Of a stretch of 64,000 bases of DNA, positions 10,744-20,553 are shown in pieces. A program made the translations under genes and the position numbers. The stretch's first letter is position 1; each line of letters begins with the position of its first letter. Source of the DNA: Capronia americana (taxonomy: Eukaryota; Ascomycota; Eurotiomycetes; Chaetothyriales; Herpotrichiellaceae); the NCBI GenBank assembly GCA_016110215.1, contig JADWQD010000018.1, positions 62,001 through 126,000 on the forward strand, read 5' to 3'. A model generated the notes under the pieces. It ran no database searches and had not been told where the DNA came from. It saw only the letters and a list, made by a program, of their open reading frames with translations.

Positions 10744-10753
10744 GAATTCTCCG
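10744..10753 (-). promoter_or_regulatory. CGGAGAATTC element, copy 2 (inverted)
   Basis: The plus strand reads GAATTCTCCG, the exact reverse complement of the element at 10620-10629. It lies 55 bases before the regulator's ATG. The flanking bases extend the match with the cyclodeaminase promoter to TTTGCGGAGAA. Confidence 0.45.
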
Positions 10754-10808
10754 CAAATCGACAGTAGTCAAGCTCATTCCGACGTCCCTCTGATCTCGCC
10801 CACTAGGC

Positions 10809-12548
10809 ATGTCCTGTGAACATTGCCGGCGCAAACACGTTAAATGTACAGTCTACCGGGTTTCCGAGAGCAGACGCTGATGTGTCCCAGGTGATCGCCA
10901 ACAGGGCCAATGCGGGCGCTGCCAGAAAGCTGGTCGATTGTGCATCCGCAAACCTAGGCCGTCTGGACATACCTTCAGACCGGCCTACTTCGGCCAGGAT
11001 CAGACTTGGGTCCCCGTGCCTCCCAAAGGTAGCTTATATCATTTGCAGCATTCATATACTGATCTTGCATAGTCGACTTTGTTGACGAGGCACAGCCAAG
11101 GCTAGATGGTAAAGTTACTGAAGCCTGCAGTCTAGAGAGCAGACCAAGCTGCGCTGACCAGGAGCCCTTGCGCGCTCTGCCCCCGAATACAATATCTCGT
11201 AACGTGCCACCGGAACCATTCAACGAGTCCTTTGCGGCGCCTCCGACACTGCCGCTGAAAGCAAGGGAAAATAGCTCGATATTTTCGACAAGAGAGTCCG
11301 CCGAATTGGTGAGGTACTTCGTCGACAGGTGTGCATGCTTCTTCGACTTCAGCGACGTTGACAGACATTTCGCATACACCATTCCACTTCGAGCCCGCCA
11401 TAATGCGACGTTGGCGAATGCGATGTTGGCGCTGGCCGCGCGCCACAGAAGTCGTACCTCCGATTTCGACCCTTACAACGCTGACCGTTACTACCACGCC
11501 TGCCTGCAGACTTTGATCCCCAGCCTTGGTGAGACAGCTGCGGCTCGTGACGATGAGCTTCTGGCTGCAACTGTTATTTTACGCTTACTGGAGGAAATGG
11601 ACGGTCGGTGCATAAGCAGTCACTCTGCTCAGCTGCTGATTCCAGACAGTGCCCATTTTCGGCTCCGATCCTCAAAAGCATCTTTTTGGAACACAAGCGA
11701 TCATCAACGCCTCTCAGGCTCAGTCCCCTTCACCTGTCACCCCTCTGAGGAAAGCCTGTTATTGGGCAGCGTTCAGGCAGGAGATCTTCATGTCGTTGAG
11801 CTTCCAAAGACCGTTCAAACTCCGCTTGCCGGAAGCGCCGCCGGACTCTTGGGATGACTGGTCGTGGACATTGAGGGCAACATATCAATGCGGCAAGGTG
11901 CAGCAATTTGTCTTTGGCGAGGACTGTGCGAGCTTGGCGGGCCATGGGCAGTTGATGGGAGAAATTGAACTATGGAAAACGGCACGGCCAGTAGGCTTTG
12001 ATCCTATTTATCAAGATGCTGGTTGTGAGGACGGTTTCCCACATATCCAGCTGCACATGGATTGTCACGGTGAGCGCTGCCGCAGATTTGCCGCCGAGCA
12101 TCTCTAACCAAGGATAGTGATGGGTTGGCAGTACATTACTTTGGCGCATTTGCTGCTGGTAGCACATCGACCATTACCACGTGTTGGCCCTCTGCATAGG
12201 CAGACAATGATGGAGGTACAGTCTATTGTGAGAGAGGATGTTAGGATGTTGTGCGGAATAGCTCGCTCAAACCCACAAAACCCGTCGGCCAAATTGGTCG
12301 CTTGTATGGCTATTGCGTTGTGTAAGTACCTCATACTCTCGACCGTGCTCCGTTTTTGACCATTCGCAGTTGGAGATCGTTTTGAATCCAGGTCGGAGCA
12401 GTACTTTCTGAGAGATCTCCTGGTTGACACCGAAGTTTCTACCGGCTGGCCGACTTCCATGGCACGAGCGCAGCTGGAGGATTCCTGGAAACGGATGCGC
12501 GACGGCACTCAGGCCTCGCATGGAGCAGCACAAGCATCGGAGCCGTAG
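10809..12548 (+). CDS. Zn2Cys6 transcription factor 1
   Basis: Six exons: 10809..10859, 10905..11028, 11073..11603, 11650..12069, 12118..12321 and 12370..12548, giving 502 residues. All phases agree. The zinc cluster is split between the first two exons. MSCEHCRRKHVKC gives Cys 3, 6 and 13, and CGRCQKAGRLC gives Cys 20, 23 and 30, so the spacing is C-x2-C-x6-C-x6-C-x2-C-x6-C. The first intron is only 45 bases and has a weak donor (GTTTCC), so this joint is the least certain. After a linker (VDFVDEA) comes the fungal transcription factor domain: AELVRYFVD, LANAMLALAARH, RLLEEMD, the conserved DCHVMGWQY, and TGWPTS near the C-terminus. It should bind CGG-type sites in the nucleus. The shared promoter with PhyH 1 and the adjacent transporter suggest a local regulator. 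Confidence 0.85.
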
Positions 12549-12834
12549 TCAGTGTGTGGGGATGTGCCTCTGCCGATCTCCGGGGAGAGAAAGCATTGTG
12601 GAGGAGGCGGAGACTAACCAGTTTGGATGCAATTGTGGTTAGCAACTCCGATGATCGACTCCAGGTATCCGTGTGAATGGTGGGCCAAACAGTCGCCAGG
12701 CCCAAGGTGGAACAAGTTGCAGATGAAGAGGATTCATGAGAATTATAAGTTCCGCGAGACTGCTGTCTATTGCCTTCGGGAGTCTTAGACCTCGACTTCT
12801 TCCGCCTTCAAACCGCATCCCGGCCGCCGAAGAG

Positions 12835-14531
12835 ATGTTCTCAGTCAGACAAGTCAAGCTCATCCGGCCTCGTCGGGACTGTGCTGCGAGTCCTCGACCA
12901 GCCAACTTGTCATATGTTTACCTCGTCACTGCTTTCGTGTCTCTGGGAGCCCTCCTCTTCGGCTATGATCAGGGAGTCATGGGGATCATTGTGGCCGACG
13001 AGAGATGGATTGATCTCATGAAGCCTGCAAACTCCTGGGTCACTGGTGCTGTCGTGTCTTTATACGAGTAAGCTGCGGGTTACTGCGAGATCATCCACAA
13101 CGGTAGAGGCTAACGGAACGCACTAGTATCGGATGCTTCGTCGGGGCCATGAGCATCGGCTTCCTGGCGGACCATTATGGCAGGGAACGGACCCTCTCCA
13201 TTGCTAGCATCGTCTTCATCATCGGCGCCATCGTCCAAGCTGCTTCCTATGATGTTCCAACCATCACTGTTGGCCGCGTTATCCTCGGCTACGGAGTAGG
13301 GGCATGTGCGGCAGGAGTACCCTTGTATGTGTCCGAAATCGCACCAGCAAATTTGCGAGGCAGAATCATCGGTATCGAACAAATGATTCTGTGCTTCGGA
13401 GAGCTTATTGCTTTCTGGCTGGATTATGGCTTTTCATACCTCAACACGCCCGACTGGTGGCGCATTCCTCTAGCCATTCAGATTGTCCCTGCTGCCGTTC
13501 TCGCCGTTGGGTGCTGGACTTGGGTACCGCCTTCACCGCGTTGGCTGGTTCAGCAAGACCGACACGCCTGTGCAAGAGAGGTGCTCGCGCGGTTGCATGG
13601 AGACGAGGCTGCCGAAGTAGAGATGCAGGAGATTGCGGAGAGAGTGGCATTCGAAAAGACCGTTTCCGTGGCGTCTTGGAGAGACATGTTCACCTGGCCT
13701 GTCTTGCGAGTAACCCTGATTGGAACTGGGGTACAGTTTTTCCAGCAGATAACAGGCACCAATTCGATTGTGAGTTGTCCTCTGAGCCATGCCCGGAAGA
13801 ACACCTTTTGACGAATTAAACTTGCAGCTGTACTATACCCCAAGCTTGTATGAGCGTGGCGGTATCAAGTCTGCCCATACTCGCAACCTGGCAACAGGCG
13901 GAGTCGGGGTTGTTTTGTTCGTCTTCGCCTGGATTCCGATCTTCATCTTCGACAGGCTCGGACGAAAGACGTGGCTCCAAATTGGGGTGGTTGGAATGAT
14001 GGGCGCCATGATTGGCATCACCGGTGGGCTTATTCGTCTGCCCGACGGCGAGTACCAGGCTAACAGCGACCAGTCCTCCAGTGGCACGCAGAGAAGTATC
14101 CCGGCTCAAGCGGCAATTATGCTATTGTCGTGTTCCCTTACTTGTTCTATGTCTTCTTCAACATCAGCTGGGGGGTCGGCAGCTGGACTTACGCTAGCGA
14201 GATCTGGCCAGTTCAACTGCGAGCAAAAGGCAACGCCCTGTCCACGATGAGCCTCTGGGCCGGGTGTTATATCGTCGCACAGGCTAGCCCTCCGATCGGA
14301 GACGCTATCGGATGGGGACTGTACATAATCTATTCGGGCATCTGTGTGTTTGCCTTCTTGTTCGTGCGCTACGCCATGGTCGAGACACGCGGGCGCACTC
14401 TGGAAGAGATGACTCGGCTTTTCGGGCTTGAAGAGAAGTTTGTGGCAAAAAGTGGCGTCGACGCGGCAACAGTATTTGAGGCCCAAAAGGGCGATGTCGT
14501 GCAGGAGCAGGTGGAGGAAGTCGACAAGTAA
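12835..14531 (+). CDS. MFS sugar transporter
   Basis: Exons 12835..13067, 13127..13769, 13828..14023 and 14074..14531 give 509 residues; an in-frame ATG at 12736 would add 33. I prefer 12835 because the first membrane segment follows after some 23 residues, as usual. Family marks: GALLFGYDQGVMG in helix 1, SLYDIGCF across the first intron, GRERT in the helix 2-3 loop, GRVILGYGVGACAAGVPLYV, PPSPRWL, FFQQITGTNSI, and a C-terminal half ending with VETRGRTLEEM. Intron 3 (14024..14073) joins to give VLQWHAEKYPG, as in related transporters. It should be a plasma-membrane proton-coupled sugar or polyol importer; the substrate is not predictable. It follows the regulator on the same strand within 300 bases. 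Confidence 0.9.
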
Positions 14532-14746
14532 CAACGGCTCCAGGTGATTGATAGCAACACTTCATCGGCAAGAGGTTTGCAAGTCTGATGGCAGCGGGGA
14601 CATGGCTTGAGTTCTTTACCCGTTCAGACAGTTTTGGCCGAAGCTCGGGAATGCAGGGCCAGGCTCTTCGTTGCCGCAACAGAAGGCAAAGTGATAAGTG
14701 TCCATCCGTTGCCGCGTATCTGCTCATCTTCACGTCCGTCTAGACC

Positions 14747-14753
14747 TTCTCCG
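14747..14753 (-). promoter_or_regulatory. CGGAGAA site upstream of PhyH 2
   Basis: TTCTCCG on the plus strand ends 26 bases before the ATG at 14780, within the 248-base gap after the sugar transporter. It is close to the start codon and so may lie inside the transcript. This is the weakest of the promoter copies. Confidence 0.3.
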
Positions 14754-14779
14754 TCTCATAGTGTTTGTTCTTGTCCAGA

Positions 14780-15896
14780 ATGTCTTCCCTGTTCGGCCGG
14801 GTCCGCGGCTGCAGAAGTGCATTCGGGTTTCTCTGTCTTCCACGCCAGAGCAATGCTCGAGCCCTTGCGACATCAAGGCCACAACTGCCACAACCAATTT
14901 CAGTCGCTGCCAGCCCCTCAGAGAGAACTCGAGGCAAGCTCAGTGACCAAAACTTGGAGAAGGCAGTACGTCAAGTCCACCACGACGGTATCGTCATCGT
15001 CCAGAACGCCATCGAAACAGAGCTCCTGGACAAATTGAACGATCGAATGGTCGCAGACGCCTTGAGTCTGCGCTCCAGAGGGAAAGACAGTCCTTTCAAC
15101 TACAATCAGGGCAACCTACAACAAGATGCACCTCCCGTGAAGGAGTTCTTCTATCCTCAAATCTTCCTGAGTCAGTCTAGGCGCGCCAGTCCACGGTTTC
15201 CTAGCTAACAATGGCCCGCGAAGATCCAATAGCAACGCAGATCACTTCGGCGGTACTGGGGCCACGTCCCAAGTTGACATTCTGTTCCGGCAATTCTGCA
15301 ATGCCTCCTACGGCAGATTCTCCTCCACAGAGGCAGCCGGTGCACTCCGATGCAGACTTTGTGCATCCGGATCATCCATTCGCTCTAGTTGTGAATGTTC
15401 CGTTGATTGACATGAAACCGGAGAATGGTTCGACTGAGATCTGGTTGCAAACACATAACATCTTCGGGATAGGGGCACAAGAAGGTGCGCACGGTGACCG
15501 CGCCTCAGGCCGAATTCGGCCGTCCATGTTGGAAGAAAGAGCCAGGACAAGCCCTCCGCTGCAGCCTTGTATCCCGAAAGGCAGCATAGTTGTCCGTGAC
15601 CTGAGGCTCTGGCACGCCGGAATGCCGAACACGACATCGGACGTCCGAGTCATGCTTGCGATGAGTACGCTTCATCTTCAACAGTATCCGTGTTTGTCCG
15701 CTAACTCGAGGCAGTCCATTTTGCGCCTTGGTATCGTAACCAGATGAGACTGGAGCTTGCAGAGGAAATAAGACCACTTATAGATGATGGAGGAGACCTC
15801 GATGTCCGAGCAGATTTCGTGAGTGAAAGTGAGGCGCTGGGGAGATATCTTAATCGGGGGTTTGGGAATAGCTATGATTTCAGTCAAAGCCCGTAG
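14780..15896 (+). CDS. PhyH family Fe(II)/2-oxoglutarate oxygenase 2
   Basis: Exons 14780..15170, 15224..15664 and 15715..15896 give 337 residues, with introns of 53 and 50 bases in matching phase. Residues 1-40 are basic and rich in arginine, serine and alanine without acidic residues, which could be a mitochondrial targeting sequence. The catalytic domain starts at HHDGIVIVQNAI. The metal ligands are H171 and D173 (QPVHSDADF) and H261 (LWHAGMPN), and R272 (SDVRVML) fits 2-oxoglutarate binding, so the site is complete. The protein ends with HFAPWYRNQM and a further 50 residues. It is not a recent duplicate of PhyH 1: the sequences around the metal site differ. It sits between the sugar transporter and the second regulator, all on one strand. 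Confidence 0.87.
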
Positions 15897-16187
15897 CCAG
15901 GGCGCATTGCAGGTGCCGTGGCTATAGTTGATGAATCAGTAATAACTTCTCGTGAATGGCTGAATCCTCTGGCAAACGTTCTTCCCCACTTCTTCTGCAG
16001 CTCCATGAGCGACTGAGATTCCCCAGATTTTCATCTTTCATCCTTCGTATTATAGGGTAGATGCCTGGAGGAAGCAGGCTGATTACCCTGACGACAGCGC
16101 AACAGCACATCGAACATGGCCAGAACAGTGAGCAAGAATTGTGAGCCCGCGGACTTCTCCTATATACGATACCCGCCGTTGTAACTG
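15897..16187. other. Promoter region of the second regulator, nothing specific seen
   Basis: A 291-base gap. A near-miss of the heptamer (TTCTCCT) lies at about 16155-16161. No gene is recognised. Confidence 0.4.
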
Positions 16188-17651
16188 ATGTTGAGCATAG
16201 CTTGGTAATTTGGTGCCCTCGCAGCATGACTGGATCTGACGCAATCACTGCAGCAGAACATGCCGGCTTCGCAAATTGAAATGTAAGGACGTCTTACCAA
16301 TACATACAGTGTCTTACGTGGATGCAGGCGACGAGAGGCTGCCAACTTGTGGCCGCTGTGAGCGAACCGGCCGCTGGTGTGACCGGACAATTCCACTTAA
16401 GATTCGAGTACGCACTGTCAGTGGGGGAAATGGTCAACAGAAGGCGGAAGAGCGCGCAGAGCAAGGCCCTCCGTTTGCTGCTGAGGAGCCAACTGCGGAG
16501 CTGCAGAGCCAGGAGATCGCGCAATGCTTCGAGCATTATCTGAAAGTGCTAGCTCCGTGGTATGACCTCAACGATTTGGACAACAGTTTCAAGAGCGTTG
16601 TGGGAAAGCAAGCTCTGGGAAGTAGTCTGCTGCTGAGTGCCATCGTTGCATTTGCGGCCATCCATCAGAGCAGAACAGGCCGCGCCGGTCTCAAAGTGCT
16701 GGCAGAAAGCTACCATGCCCGTTGTTTACGGCTTTTGATCGGACTTGAGCAGGCTGACTCTGCTATCGCGGACGGGACTGCGCTGGCGGCGACATGCTTG
16801 TTGCGGTCGTACGAGATCATGGAAGGTGGGCGAACAACCAGCATAGCTTATTTGACAATTGCTGACTAGGAGAAGAGGAGGAGGACCCCAACCGCCATCT
16901 TTTCGGCGCCTTTTCACTAATGCCCTCGCTGGCATCAAGTGTTCCAAAAGCCCCTCTTCTCAGGGCAGGTCTCTGGAACTATCTCCGGGAAGACATCACT
17001 TTTTCATTGATCAATGAGTGTCCCTTGAAAGTCGATGTCGGGGAGGTCAACATCGAACTGACTCGTGACGATGACCATGCAAATCAAATCACCTTGCTGC
17101 TTGCACGTTTGATCAATACTGCCTTCAAACCCCCACGAGGAGCCCTAGGAGAGTTGCCGCAAGCGATTGAGTACTGGTATAGTCAACTGCCATTCCGAGC
17201 GTACCACGAGTCGGATGGAGGCATCTTTCCCAGAGTCCAAATGATGCAGGATTGTCATGGTGAGCTGCCACAGCCTCGTTCAGGTCCTTTCGCTAAGTAC
17301 ACGAAGCTGCGGCAATGCAGTATTGGCATGTCGCCAAGATCTTGTTAGCTGCGGTTGCGGCGGAAGACGTCGATTTCGAGGCTCATGCCCGAGCGATATG
17401 TGGCATAGCTTTCTGTGCGAGCAGTGACCCAGTGGTAGTGAACTCTTATGGCCCGATCTGTTACAGTAGGTCTTCCTGGAATCCTGGGCAACAGGAGCTG
17501 ACATATCACAGGTGCGCAATGGCTGCAAAGTGACGAAGCTCGCCGGGAGTTGGTGAACCGCTTGTTGGACAGTCAAAAGCGCACAGGTTGGCCAGTCTCA
17601 GCCATAACCAAGAAGCTGAAATGTTGTTGGACCAGGATGGTGGGAACATGA
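16188..17651 (+). CDS. Zn2Cys6 transcription factor 2
   Basis: Six exons: 16188..16204, 16254..16282, 16328..16825, 16870..17259, 17307..17465 and 17512..17651, giving 410 residues. The first two exons are only 17 and 29 bases. Splicing rebuilds both Cys 6 (TG|C) and Cys 16 (T|GC) across introns. The cluster reads MLSIACRTCRLRKLKCDERL then PTCGRCERTGRWC: Cys 6, 9, 16, 23, 26 and 33, spacing C-x2-C-x6-C-x6-C-x2-C-x6-C. The rest is a fungal transcription factor domain with QCFEHYLKVLAPWYDLND, a DPNRHLFGAFSL block, DCHAAAMQYWHVAK and TGWPVSAI at the end. The order and motifs resemble regulator 1, but it is shorter and not a close copy. It ends 41 bases from the convergent RAD3 stop, marking the right edge of the island. 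Confidence 0.85.
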
Positions 17652-17692
17652 GTTGGTCAGGTGAAGGTGTCAGCCTAATGCTTGTCCTTGGT

Positions 17693-20191
17693 TCATTCCA
17701 CGATCATGGCCTCAGCCATAAGAAGCTCCTCATCGGCAATGTCATCCTCAAACTCGTCTGGTTCTTCCGCATGACCATTGGCTCCATTCCGCGCGGACAT
17801 GCCATTGACCTCGCTATGCATGTAATCGTGCATCGTGGCGTCTTCCCTTCCCATATCTCCTTCACCGCGTCTCAGTCGCTGCTCTTTCTGGAAATTTTCC
17901 AACTCATTCAGGTCCCAACTATCTTTGCCTTTCGTGGAACCATCGGGAAGTTTCTGCCCAGGTCTGAGTGGCTGAGCTATTGTCCTCAGAAACTTCTTAG
18001 CCATACCCACTGCCGCATCAGTGCTCAACCCGGTCTGGCCATCTGTGATTTCCTCCGCAATCCACCGAGGCAATTGACTACGCTTCTTCTGAAACCGGCG
18101 GTCAGCGAGAACCATAATCCCGTAGTCATCTTTCCCTCGCAAGACTCGTCCCAGGCATTGAGCTGCATGTCTCATGGCGTCGAAAGACAAAAAGTCTTGT
18201 TCTTTGATTCGGTAATTCTCTCGCAAAAACTCCAGGCGTGCTTTGAGGATTCTGGACTCGGTGTACTGGAAAGGTGCCCCGAGACACAACACAGTGCGGC
18301 CATAGTGATGGTCGAAATCGATCCCTTCGGACACTTTCCCACGAGCAACGCACAGTAAAATTGCGCCCTTGCCATTTTCGCATGCCGTGCGGTAAGTCTC
18401 CAAAGCTAGACTGGTCTCTTGAGCATCGGGTGTTTCCACCAAGATCAGCTTGTAGGTCCAGATCTGATCCAGTATACCCATGCCCTGCCACATACTAATG
18501 ATCATTTCCATGTAGAGGTAGGAGGGAAAGAAGACGACAATCCCATCTGGGGTGATCTTGGCAAATTCGAACAATAAGGCTCCGTAGTTTCGTACCACTC
18601 CGGGATCCGAGCGAGACTGAAAGCCGGACGTGATAGACTGCTGGTCTGAGCCTCGTGTCACAATCATGGGAAGAAATGATCGTCTGGCAAGCGACATGGG
18701 GTAAGATTCTTGCGTGACCGTGCTGAAGTTGAGCATCCTTGGATACATCTCCAGCGGAGAGATAGTTCCTGAGGTGATGATGACAGAGGAGAAACGTTCA
18801 AAGACTGGTTTGATCGCAATCGATGCATCGAGGCAGGCGAAGTGCAGTATAGGGTTTGGCACTGTCGCTTGCTCGGTCTCGAATGGCTCAAGAATCAAGA
18901 GGAAGCCAGACTCATAGGTTGCAACGAGTGTCGCAAATGTGGCCACTTCCTGCAACGGCTGATAGTCTTCGATGTTCGTCAATTCTAATGTACGGACCAG
19001 TGAGGTCAATCTCTCGGCACAGAAACGTAGAGGTTTGCGCTCGATGAAGGTCAATTCTTTCAGATGTGTAAGGAACGAAGGCGGGGTTTCCTGTATGACA
19101 TATAAGACTTTCATGCGAGTCTTCAGGTACTCGATGAAGCGTTTGAGGAAAGCGACGAAATGCTCAGCCCGCCGAATATTGCCTGGCACGGCTTCCTTTA
19201 GCAGATCGTCAGGCAGGGTTGGGTTGGACATGAAGGCGTCCTCCGCTCGAGCTTCATCTGCTTCTCTCAACCCCTCCACGAGCTTCTGATATTCGTCCTG
19301 TAGTTTCTGCTCGTCCGACGCCTTCATTTCTTCGATCTTGCGCTCGAGGTTGTTGGCCCCACGGGTCGCTTTCCTCAGTGAATCTTCGGTCAAATCAATG
19401 GAGAGCGACTCGATGCAAACGTTGTCGATATTGTGGGCCTCGTCAAAGACAACGATGCAATCCTTGGAGAGCTCTTTCGAGACGCGCTCCGCAATCTTTG
19501 GGTCGAGGAGATAGTGATAGGAATAGATAATGACATTGCAGAAGGGCATCATCCGACGGGCGGAGAAGTAGGGGCACTGTTTGTGGTTTTCGCCATACTG
19601 TAGCAGCTCGTCCAGGGTGAAGACGCCCGGGGGGAGGAGGTTGTGAGGCTCGAGAAGATCCAGATTCTCGTGATAGACACACAGTTCAACGTCCTCTCCT
19701 CGCTCTTTCTTCTCTTTGACGAAGCCGGCTGTGACACTTCGACATCTAGCGTCAACCACTGCGCCGCTCTTCTCTCGCTTGATCGACGGATGTAGGCACA
19801 GATTCTTTCTGCTCGTCAGGCCCAACCCTCGAAAGTCTTCTGTGAAGCCAAGTTCCTTAGCACGATATTTCATGAGCGCCCTCAACTCGGCCAAAGCCTT
19901 CTCGATCTCCGACATGGTACGTGAGCAGTATATGAGCTTACGGTGCTCAGGATAGTGCTGCTGATACGCGACAATTAGAGAAAGTAAGGAAACGGTTTTG
20001 CCAGTCCCTGAAGGCATTTCTAAAACGCAGTGGCCTCCCGCGTCAAGAGTTCGTTTGAGATCGCACATGTAGGCATATTGCTCAGGGTAGACGCGAGGAT
20101 ACGGAAAGAGAATAGGGAGGTCACTAAGAGGAGATCAGCCAGAAGTTTCTGAGTTTTCAAAGGAAGCGTCGTACTCGATGAAGAACTTCAT
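17693..20191 (-). CDS. RAD3: TFIIH DNA helicase RAD3/XPD
   Basis: Exons 20191..20175 and 20123..17693 give 815 residues; the first exon codes only MKFFI plus two bases, and the 51-base intron joins to read DDLPILFPYPRVYPEQYAYM as in all XPD proteins. It is a 5'-3' helicase of the TFIIH complex, acting in nucleotide excision repair and transcription initiation in the nucleus. The Walker A motif is at about 42-49 (MPSGTGKT) and the DEAH box at about 233-236. The four iron-sulphur cysteines fall at about 115, 133, 154 and 189, as in the human protein. The helicase C-terminal motif AAQCLGRVLRGKDDYG is intact. The acidic tail (EEPDEFEDDIADEELLMAEA) is longer than in yeast. The gene looks intact and is divergent from LTN1. 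Confidence 0.97.
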
Positions 20192-20553
20192 GTTGGGAGC
20201 GTGGCATTGATTGACCACCGCTCCCTGTATCCCTGGACGAGCAACTCCGCTGTGGTCAGGCAAAGATGCGTGTACAAAACTCAGAGGGCCCAGGAATTCA
20301 ACCGTGGAGAAGAACTGGAAGGCTGGAAGACTTGTAGGCACAGTGTACCATGGAGTCTTGAGATGAAGGTCAACTTTTCCGCCGCCACGGTAGCACGCGT
20401 CCAGGCTGCAGGCGTCTTTAGGGCCTAGGATCAACCTCCAACTTTGGTCACACGTCATTACGGACTTCCAAAAATTTGGCATTCACCCCACAAGGCTCCC
20501 CCGCTAAATCTCAGAGGTTGAAACAATTATCGACCATCGTACTTCGGGGCAGC
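20192..20553. promoter_or_regulatory. Divergent promoter of RAD3 and LTN1
   Basis: 362 bases between two divergent start codons. It holds no gene. No TATA box is clear, as is common for housekeeping genes. Confidence 0.5.

Noticed and set aside
10618..10755. Reading the CGGAGAATTC pair as terminal repeats of a mobile element
   Set aside because: The copies are too short, there is no target duplication, and they lie in a divergent promoter; a regulatory role is simpler.
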